Shown: one piece after another, positions 45,144 to 51,768 of the stretch | Layout: every line of letters starts with the position of its first letter | Position numbering within the stretch: the first letter of the stretch is position 1 | Source of the DNA: Chitinophaga silvatica | GTDB taxonomy: Bacteria; Bacteroidota; Bacteroidia; Chitinophagales; Chitinophagaceae | Direction of reading: 5' to 3' | NCBI RefSeq assembly: GCF_003419895.1 | Contig: NZ_QPMM01000007.1 | Coordinates: 124,001-188,000 of the forward strand | DNA length: 64,000 bases | The notes under the pieces: model-generated | The model's database searches: none | What the model was told of the DNA's origin: nothing | The model's input: the letters and a program-made list of their open reading frames with translations, nothing else | Translations under genes and position numbers: made by a program

Positions 45144-46166
45144 TTAGTGCTTGGTACCACAGGACTGGCGAATTACCAGTGTTGTATCAATATAGATGTT
45201 CTCAATTATTTTCTTTTGATCTTTGATTTGTTCCAGCAGCACTCTTACAGCTTCTTTCCCCATTTGTTCAATTGGCTGTTGGATATAGGTAACAGGCGAA
45301 TAGAATAAATCGAATGCTTCGCCTTCATCGAATGCAATTACTGCCAGAATATCGGGAATGCGTATACGCAGTTCATTAATGTATTTCAGTCCTTCAATTG
45401 CCAGACTGTTTGTAGCAAAGAAAATAGCATCTGCACGTTCAGGGCCCGTACAAAGCTGATCAATAGCTGCACGGATGTCGGTTTTCAGGTGGGCATATCT
45501 GGCGGTTTTAAGCCGCTTTTCTGCACCTTCCATGCGATGATCTTTCATCGCTTCCAGGTAACCTCTTTTTCGTTCACTGATATGATGCAGGGTGGTTTCG
45601 TAGGCAATCATCCCAATTCGCTTTCTGCCGGCATGTACCAGATGTGCCACAGCTTCATAGGCCGATTCGAAATTGTTGACTGCAATATGATTGGTCGGAA
45701 AAGTTGGAAAGTAACGGTCTATCAGTACAAACGGTACCTTCTGTTCCTGTAACCAGGCTATTTGTTTCTCTGACCCTTCTGTGGGGGTAATAATCAGTCC
45801 ATCTACCTGCCTGTTGAGCAATACATTGATCAAATCCTGAGACTTGTCTACATTCTCGTCGGAACTGCCGAAAATTACCGTATAGTTGTTACGTTTTGCC
45901 TCATCTTCAATGACCCTGGCAATGCTGGCAAAGAATGCATTGGAAATATCGGCCATAATCAACCCAATAGTAAAAGACTTTCCGCTTTTCAAACTTCTGG
46001 CTATATGATTAGGCTGATAATTCAACTGGCGGGCGATTTCACGGATCTTTTTCGCCATTTCCTCGCCAATTCTGGCTTCTTTCTCCTTGTTGGTCAACAC
46101 ATAAGACACCAGCGCCGTGGAAACGCCTGCCGCAGTAGCAATGTCTTTTAGTGATACCTTCTTCAT
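45144..46166 (-). CDS. LacI-family transcriptional regulator
   Basis: This 340-residue regulator has a LacI HTH and hinge (MKKVSLKDIATAAGVSTALV; LNYQPNHIARSLKSGKS) and a periplasmic-binding-protein effector domain (IGLIMADISNAFFASIARVI; DGLIITPTEGSEKQ; a late DILAVIAFDEGEAFDLFYSP). It probably represses the operon downstream and its own gene, released by a sugar or sugar acid. It lies between the catabolic operon and the SusC/SusD pair, all on the same strand. A perfect 14-bp operator is 14 nt before its start. Confidence 0.95.
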   Translation of the reverse strand: MKKVSLKDIATAAGVSTALVSYVLTNKEKEARIGEEMAKKIREIARQLNYQPNHIARSLKSGKSFTIGLIMADISNAFFASIARVIEDEAKRNNYTVIFGSSDENVDKSQDLINVLLNRQVDGLIITPTEGSEKQIAWLQEQKVPFVLIDRYFPTFPTNHIAVNNFESAYEAVAHLVHAGRKRIGMIAYETTLHHISERKRGYLEAMKDHRMEGAEKRLKTARYAHLKTDIRAAIDQLCTGPERADAIFFATNSLAIEGLKYINELRIRIPDILAVIAFDEGEAFDLFYSPVTYIQQPIEQMGKEAVRVLLEQIKDQKKIIENIYIDTTLVIRQSCGTKH

Positions 46167-46170
46167 TTTT

Positions 46171-46202
46171 TAAAAGTATGCTTAAACGTTTAAGTTTGCA
46201 AG
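46171..46202 (-). promoter_or_regulatory. lacI promoter with perfect palindromic operator
   Basis: CTTAAACGTTTAAG (46181-46194) is a perfect 14-bp palindrome with central CG. On the minus strand it lies between CTTG (46199-46202 on plus as CAAG) and TACTTTTA (46171-46178), a near -33/-7 pair, so bound LacI would block the polymerase. The inferred start of transcription falls almost on the ATG, so the message may be nearly leaderless. Confidence 0.7.
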
Positions 46203-46217
46203 TATTTTGTGAAATTT

Positions 46218-46419
46218 TTTCTCGCAATGGCCCAAAGATTAATATTAAGGGGCAAAGATTTTATTAAAGAAAATAAGGAATAATGATTTTTAAAGAGTTA
46301 CTGAGATGTTTCCGTTATAAATGGAAACAATCAAAATTCTTAAAATATCAGCTTTAATCCTTATTTTCTTTAATAAAATCTTTGCCCCTTAATATTAATC
46401 TTTGCTTCTCTGCGAGAAA
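46218..46419. repeat. Large inverted repeat: 47-bp perfect arms plus 9-bp outer arms
   Basis: Arms 46233-46279 and 46358-46404 are perfect reverse complements over 47 bp, with a 78-bp centre that itself holds a 7-bp hairpin. Beyond a short mismatch, TTTCTCGCA (46218-46226) and TGCGAGAAA (46411-46419) pair again. The CTTTGC...CTCTGCGAGAAA motif resembles palindromic repeats scattered between genes in many Bacteroidota. It lies between the susD stop and lacI, so it may be a MITE-like repeat acting as terminator or mRNA stabiliser. Confidence 0.9.
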
Positions 46420-46426
46420 CCCGGGA

Positions 46427-48049
46427 TTACTTATAGTTCGGGTTCTGGTCTAATACTGCATCCTTATTCAGCTGAATTTCAGACAAAGGAATAGGCAATA
46501 ACAGGTTGGTAGCAGTTAAACCAGTGATTGGTTTCTGCGCATCTCCGCTGTTTAATTTAATCGCTCTGTCGACCAGGGTTCCGGTACGCATCAGAGTAGC
46601 CCGGCGATTTTCTTCTCCTATCAGTTCCCTGGCCCTTTCATCCAGTATAAAGTCCAGTGTCATCTGACCCGCTTTTACATCAGGTGCTTGCGCCCTGGTT
46701 CTCAGCACATTAATGGCATCTGCTGCTTCCTGGGTTTTACCCTGTGCTACCAGTGCTTCGGCAAGCAATAGGTAAGTTTCTCCCAACCTCATCAACATAA
46801 AATCTTTAATCATCGCATAACCAAACGTATCATTCGGATCGAACTGCCCCCATTTAGTGGTACTCGGACAAATTTTATACAATGAATCCGGATCAGTGAA
46901 TGGTACAGGTTTTCCGAAAAGAGTAGGTTTAGTCGGATCATTATAATAATACTGCCTGCGGATGTTATATTCAGAATTACGAATATCCCCGTGGTCGTAT
47001 AAGTGATACAGTACCCAGTTGCTTAATCGCAAGCGCCCGATTCCACGTCCACCTAACGAATCGCAGATAACCATACCTGAAATATTGTAGTAGGCTGCTC
47101 CCCAGACCCTTCTTTGCTGAGGGTTGTCGGTAATCCCACCAACTACGGTTGCAGGATTTTCCTGCTCCAGCACCCAAATGGCCTCTGTATTTCCCTGAGA
47201 TCTTCTTTGATTACCATATTGGAACATATCAGAATAATAATCGCCGGGTAAATTACTTTTAGCTCCATAGCGTTTATTAATTAAACTGAACCTGCCGCTT
47301 TTAATAATGTTTGTTGCCTGTTCTTCTGCTAAAGCACCTTTGCCGGCACGAAGGTAAACTTCGGCAAGTAACTGCATCGCCATATACTTATTGGCTCTGC
47401 CATACATTTTTCCTTTGGAATTCGACTTCACGGCATCAATATCCGGCAGGTTGGTGATAGCAAATGTCAGATCACTAATGATGGCATTATTTACTTCATC
47501 CAGTGAAGCGCGGGTAAAATCTGTTTTAGGCCCGGTAAGCGGATGTAATACTAAAGGAACTTTACCGAACAATGTAGCCAGGTTGTTATATGCATAGGCT
47601 CTAAAAAACTTTGCTTCTGCATCTATCGCTTTTTTACCGGCATCGCTGATGCTGGTAAGAGTTGGACTTTCAACTCCATCTATAATCGTGTTGGTAAGAT
47701 TGGCTAGTATATAATACCTGTTCCAGATTCTTGCGGCAGCTCCATCCGTTGACGTTAGTTGTGCATAATTGTAATAGGGGATTTCTATACCCTGCTGATT
47801 GGCAGTAGCATTGGCCACATCTGTACCTACCTGCCATACACTTGGCCAGCCCTGCTGATCAGACCAGGAGAAGATAGTACTTATATGATTATAGATTCCT
47901 ACCAGTGATGCTTCAAATCCTAATGAATCGTTTAGCGTAACCGGAGTATAAGAAGAATAAGGCTTTTCATTTAGAAAGCTCTTACTGCATGAACCAGAAA
48001 AGAGTATAAAGGCAGCCAGGGAAAAAGTAGTAATGAATATTTTTTTCAT
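46427..48049 (-). CDS. SusD/RagB-family outer-membrane lipoprotein
   Basis: This 540-residue protein has a signal peptide with lipid-anchored Cys 21 (LFSGSCSKSFLNEKP). SusD features: AEAKFFRAYAYNNLATLFGK-VPLV, YLLLAEALVAQGKTQEAADA-INVLRTRAQ, DFILDERARELIGEENRRAT and a C-terminal IPLSEIQLNKDAVLDQNPNY. It lies 11 nt after susC and would capture the glycan for this locus. No other surface glycan-binding protein is encoded nearby. Confidence 0.96.
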   Translation of the reverse strand: MKKIFITTFSLAAFILFSGSCSKSFLNEKPYSSYTPVTLNDSLGFEASLVGIYNHISTIFSWSDQQGWPSVWQVGTDVANATANQQGIEIPYYNYAQLTSTDGAAARIWNRYYILANLTNTIIDGVESPTLTSISDAGKKAIDAEAKFFRAYAYNNLATLFGKVPLVLHPLTGPKTDFTRASLDEVNNAIISDLTFAITNLPDIDAVKSNSKGKMYGRANKYMAMQLLAEVYLRAGKGALAEEQATNIIKSGRFSLINKRYGAKSNLPGDYYSDMFQYGNQRRSQGNTEAIWVLEQENPATVVGGITDNPQQRRVWGAAYYNISGMVICDSLGGRGIGRLRLSNWVLYHLYDHGDIRNSEYNIRRQYYYNDPTKPTLFGKPVPFTDPDSLYKICPSTTKWGQFDPNDTFGYAMIKDFMLMRLGETYLLLAEALVAQGKTQEAADAINVLRTRAQAPDVKAGQMTLDFILDERARELIGEENRRATLMRTGTLVDRAIKLNSGDAQKPITGLTATNLLLPIPLSEIQLNKDAVLDQNPNYK

Positions 48050-48060
48050 AGCAGCATAGT

Positions 48061-51036
48061 TTAACGAAGTGAAATATTAGCACCAATTACAAAAGCGCGA
48101 ACAGTAGGATAGTTGTTAACCCATTCGCCAACTCCTCTTGTTGCATAATTATTTTCAGGGTCCCAACCTATCCAGTTGGTGAATGTATACAGGTTTCTAC
48201 CACTAGCATAAATGGTAAGGCTACCCAGATGTAGCTGATCAAGTAGCTTTTGTGAGAATACATAACTGATTGTTACATCCTTGATCCTGGTATAGCTTGC
48301 ATTAGATGCATAGCCATATCCGCGTGTATTGTTATAGGAGAGGGCCGGACGTGAATTGTTTTTATTTTCCGGAGTCCAGTAGCCAATTTCAGCCGGTGTA
48401 TTTCTGCGACCTGTTTCATCTCCATAATTGAGATCAGGATTGTTTTTGGTAACACCCTGCACAGTTTGTACAAAGATGCTCAGGTTGAAGTTTTTGTAAT
48501 GGAAAGTATTGGTGATACCACCTGTCCATTTAGGGGCTGTCTGACCTAAAATAATTTTATCATCGGCGGTAATACCTCCGCTGCCGTTAATATCTTCAAA
48601 TTTCAGATCACCGGGTTTAGCACCGGGATCTTGTTTGGAAGGATCTTCCCCGGTTTGCCATACACCAAGCAGTTTATAATCGTAGATTACGCTGATAGGC
48701 TGACCAATAAACCATCTGTTACCCAGGTCGCTTTTCTTATCGCCATAGAGATCTACTATTTTATTTTTGTTGGTAGCAAATACCAGGGCGGTTTCCCAGG
48801 TAAGAGCCGTGTTGGTGAGGTTGCGGGAATTCAATGATATTTCAAGTCCTTTGTTGGCCGTTTTACCAATATTATCCAATACGTTTCCATAACCGGTGAT
48901 AATAGGTAAACTTCTCTTCAACAGGAGTCCGCTTGTTTTGGTATCGTAAACATCTATACTACCATATAATCTGTTTTTAAGTACTGAGAATTCTATACCC
49001 AGGTTAGTACCGGTAGTTGTTTCCCATTGCAGATTGGCATTACCTAGATTGCCCGGAAATGCGCCAATGGTGCTAACTCCGTTGAAGGGTGAGCGGCCGG
49101 TATTATCTGTTGTAATTGTTCCATACATATCCACAGCCTCATTTCCTGATTTACCATAAGAACCACGAATTTTTATGTTATCGATTGCAGAAATTGATTT
49201 CATAAAAGATTCGTTGCTGATATTCCATCCTAATGCCACTACTGGAAAGACTCCAAATTTTGTGGTGTTGGCACCAAATACAGAGGAGCCATCCCTGCGG
49301 GCGGTGAATGTTGCTAAATAGCGGCTATCGTAGGAGTAATTGATACGTGCCATCTGTGAAATCAGCGCTCTTCTGTTGGCCAGCGAGTTACTGGTTTGAG
49401 TAGCGCCAGCTCCTAAATTGTTAAATCCAAGCTTATCATTTACAAACCCAACAGCACCGCTGGTAGTAGAGCGGAATTTAGCTTCCTGAGAGCTATATAA
49501 ACCTGTAAAATCTATATGGTGTTTCTGCCAGTCCTTATTGTAGGTGAGAATGTTTTCAATTGTATAACTATTTGTTTCGGCATTATACAAGCTTGCTGTG
49601 CCTACCATATCATTTGCAGCCCTTCCAATATAGCTGCCAGTAGAGGCAGGCAGATAAGTATAACCTACATTCAACCTATACTTTAATCCGCTTAAAATAC
49701 CGGAGAATTTAACTTCCGCATATCCGTTACCGTTAACATTGGTATTGCGATCTATGCGATCCGTTAATAATCCCAACATTGGATTGGTATATAATTGCTC
49801 CGGATTCATCGGATAAATGGCATAAGTACCATCAGGATTATAGAGCTTGCCATAAGGGCTCATAGCCGTTGCGTATAACAGGTTTATGCGACCTCCGTCC
49901 ATATTATTGTTGGTCAGAAAGCTCGACATCCCCACACTCAGATATGGTGTGATGTTCGCATCAATATTGGAGCGTACGTTTACACGTTTGTACTGGTAGC
50001 CTTTAATCACACCTTTCTGATGCATATATTCACCAGACACATAGTATTTAACATCCGGAGTACCACCAGAAATTGAAAGGTTATGATCCTGCAGAATACC
50101 AGGTTGAGTAGTTACATCCAGCCAATCGATGGTTTTACCGGCATTGTAGTTTTCCAGCTCACCGTAGTTAGGAACAGGATTGGTTTGAGTTTGACCGGTT
50201 TGTTTCAGATAGTCGGCATACTTTTGAGTATACTCTTCACCGGTTCTTGGTTTCAGAATATGAGCAATATTTTCTCTGCCGGCGTAGGCATTGTACCTGA
50301 TTATTGGTTTGCCGTTGGCGCCGCGTTTAGTAGTGATGAGAATTACTCCATTTGACCCGTTTGTTCCGTAAATAGCAACAGCAGAAGGATCTTTTAGCAC
50401 TTCAATTGAAGCGATATCATTTGGGTTGATGTCGTTCATCGTACCGCCTTGTTTACTGAATGGAATTCCGTCTACTACGATGTAAGGACCGGTACCGGCA
50501 GTGATGGAGTTCTGGCCACGAATCAGGGTGGTAGGTTGCTGGCCTGGAACGGAAGAAGTAGTAGTAATATTCATACCGGCAACAGCACCTTCCAAAGCCT
50601 GCATTACGTTGGTAACAGGAAGTTGAGAAAGTCTTTGTTTGGGTACTGAAACTACTGCACCGGTAATATCAGCACGTTTTTGAGTACCGTAACCAACTAC
50701 CACAATATCTGATAATTGTTTACCATTGTCATTCAGGGTGATCTGAAATAATTTTTCTCCCTCCTTGCTTACCTGAATAGTTTTGGGAGAAAGACCAATA
50801 AATGAAACGGTAATAGAAGTATTACCATCTATAGCAACTGTAAACGTTCCATTGGCATCTGTTACTGTACCATGTGCCGTGTTGTTTACTTTAATGGTAG
50901 CTCCAGGCAGTGGATTGCCCTTATCATCTACCACCTTTCCTCTGATAGTGTATTGACCAGTTTGAGCTAGGATAGTGTTACCTATACTCAACACAAGGAA
51001 AATCACCAGCGATACAAAAGGAATTTTGATTTTCAT
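48061..51036 (-). CDS. SusC/RagA-family TonB-dependent receptor
   Basis: This 991-residue receptor has a signal peptide (cleavage near ILAQTG, residue 25), a CarboxypepD_reg-like domain (IRGKVVDDKGNPLPGATIKV), TonB-proximal VVVGYGTQKR, plug (TTLIRGQNSITAGTGPYIVV-DG; DIASIEVLKDPSAVAIYGTN) and beta barrel. It has no STN domain, so expression is probably set by LacI or the long leader rather than a sigma/anti-sigma pair. Together with SusD it should import the oligosaccharide whose sugar is oxidised by the neighbouring operon. Confidence 0.96.
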   Translation of the reverse strand: MKIKIPFVSLVIFLVLSIGNTILAQTGQYTIRGKVVDDKGNPLPGATIKVNNTAHGTVTDANGTFTVAIDGNTSITVSFIGLSPKTIQVSKEGEKLFQITLNDNGKQLSDIVVVGYGTQKRADITGAVVSVPKQRLSQLPVTNVMQALEGAVAGMNITTTSSVPGQQPTTLIRGQNSITAGTGPYIVVDGIPFSKQGGTMNDINPNDIASIEVLKDPSAVAIYGTNGSNGVILITTKRGANGKPIIRYNAYAGRENIAHILKPRTGEEYTQKYADYLKQTGQTQTNPVPNYGELENYNAGKTIDWLDVTTQPGILQDHNLSISGGTPDVKYYVSGEYMHQKGVIKGYQYKRVNVRSNIDANITPYLSVGMSSFLTNNNMDGGRINLLYATAMSPYGKLYNPDGTYAIYPMNPEQLYTNPMLGLLTDRIDRNTNVNGNGYAEVKFSGILSGLKYRLNVGYTYLPASTGSYIGRAANDMVGTASLYNAETNSYTIENILTYNKDWQKHHIDFTGLYSSQEAKFRSTTSGAVGFVNDKLGFNNLGAGATQTSNSLANRRALISQMARINYSYDSRYLATFTARRDGSSVFGANTTKFGVFPVVALGWNISNESFMKSISAIDNIKIRGSYGKSGNEAVDMYGTITTDNTGRSPFNGVSTIGAFPGNLGNANLQWETTTGTNLGIEFSVLKNRLYGSIDVYDTKTSGLLLKRSLPIITGYGNVLDNIGKTANKGLEISLNSRNLTNTALTWETALVFATNKNKIVDLYGDKKSDLGNRWFIGQPISVIYDYKLLGVWQTGEDPSKQDPGAKPGDLKFEDINGSGGITADDKIILGQTAPKWTGGITNTFHYKNFNLSIFVQTVQGVTKNNPDLNYGDETGRRNTPAEIGYWTPENKNNSRPALSYNNTRGYGYASNASYTRIKDVTISYVFSQKLLDQLHLGSLTIYASGRNLYTFTNWIGWDPENNYATRGVGEWVNNYPTVRAFVIGANISLR

Positions 51037-51584
51037 AACTGTGAGATTTAAGATAAGTTGATTGTTACTGGCATAGCAATTCCAGCCGGTAATTGATATA
51101 CAATTCCCGGAATGTGAATTTGATTATGATTAGAAGTTTTAGATTGAATAATGGTACAACATAGCAGCCATCAAACATTGAAAGCAACTAAGGAGCTGAA
51201 TAATTTATCTGGTTACTGACATTCATAAATATGAGATTTAAGGCATAACATTTCCAGCCGGTAATTGATGTACAATTCCCGGAATGTGAATTTGATATAA
51301 TTAGAAATTTTTAGATTGATTAATGGCACAACATAGGTGCCATTAATCATGGAATGCGACCAGGCAATGAATAGTTAATTTGGTTGATGAAATTCATAAC
51401 AGTGAGATTTAATTAAATAGTGCTAATTGGCATAACTTCTCCAGCCAGTAATTGATGGACTGGCTCCCGGAAAATGATTTTATTCTATTACAAATCAAGT
51501 TAGATCAAGTAATGGCATGACCTGAATGCCATTGTGCATAGTTCGCCCAAAGGCGCTGAATAGTTTTTTTTGGTTGATAATATT
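51034..51584 (-). repeat. Three tandem copies of a 171-190 bp unit forming the susC leader
   Basis: Units begin at 51034, 51224 and 51395 (plus coordinates) and end at 51584, where a fourth 'cataac' start marks the outer edge. Shared blocks are the ATG-AAT start, TCAATTAC(C/T)GGCTGGA, TTCCGGGAATTGTA (changed in the third copy) and TTAAATCTCA before the next ATG. The last unit ends on the susC start codon itself. Each copy has a small hairpin, clearest at 51328-51352 (TAATGGCAC / GTGCCATTA). It lies between the promoter at 51621 and susC. Confidence 0.85.
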
Positions 51585-51587
51585 CAT
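51495..51587 (-). CDS. Possible upstream open frame in the first leader unit, 30 aa
   Basis: The unit nearest the promoter opens with ATG and encodes 30 residues (MNIINQKKLFSAFG...). The second and third units open with ATG too, encoding MNFINQINYSLPGRIP and MNVSNQINYSAP before stops. MN--NQ---(F/Y)S is common to all three. The start context is the same as that of susC. Translation is not proven. Confidence 0.3.
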   Translation of the reverse strand: MNIINQKKLFSAFGRTMHNGIQVMPLLDLT

Positions 51588-51620
51588 AACGAGTAATAAT
51601 ACTATCGATTGCATCGTAAA

Positions 51621-51628
51621 CAAATGTA
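51621..51628 (-). promoter_or_regulatory. -7 promoter element for the susC/susD transcript
   Basis: Minus-strand TACATTTG matches TAnnTTTG exactly and lies upstream of the triplicated leader. A TTG lies further upstream with shorter spacing than ideal. It predicts a 5' leader of about 580 nt. Confidence 0.5.
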
Positions 51629-51699
51629 GTAATTATTTTTACAATTGTCATATTGACACTAAAAAACTTTTTACCGGAAAACTTTAGCAACCTATTGAT

Positions 51700-51741
51700 A
51701 TAAAATAAAAATCGAAGCGAATGTTTCCACTCGCTTCGATT
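51700..51741 (-). terminator. Intrinsic terminator of the repeat-protein gene
   Basis: AATCGAAGCGA (51710-51720) pairs with TCGCTTCGATT (51731-51741), an 11-bp perfect stem. On the minus strand it is followed by TTTTATTTTAT. It lies 28 nt after the stop of the gene ending at 51769 and isolates it from susC. Confidence 0.88.
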
Positions 51742-51768
51742 ATTTTAATTGTTATAAGTAATTGATTT

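Noticed and set aside
46218..46419. The 47-bp inverted repeat as ends of an insertion sequence
   Set aside because: The 78-bp centre cannot encode a transposase and no target-site duplication is visible. A MITE-like or REP-like element remains possible.
51034..51584. Leader repeats as a CRISPR array
   Set aside because: Units are 171-190 bp, diverged and contain no short identical repeat with unique spacers; no cas genes are present.
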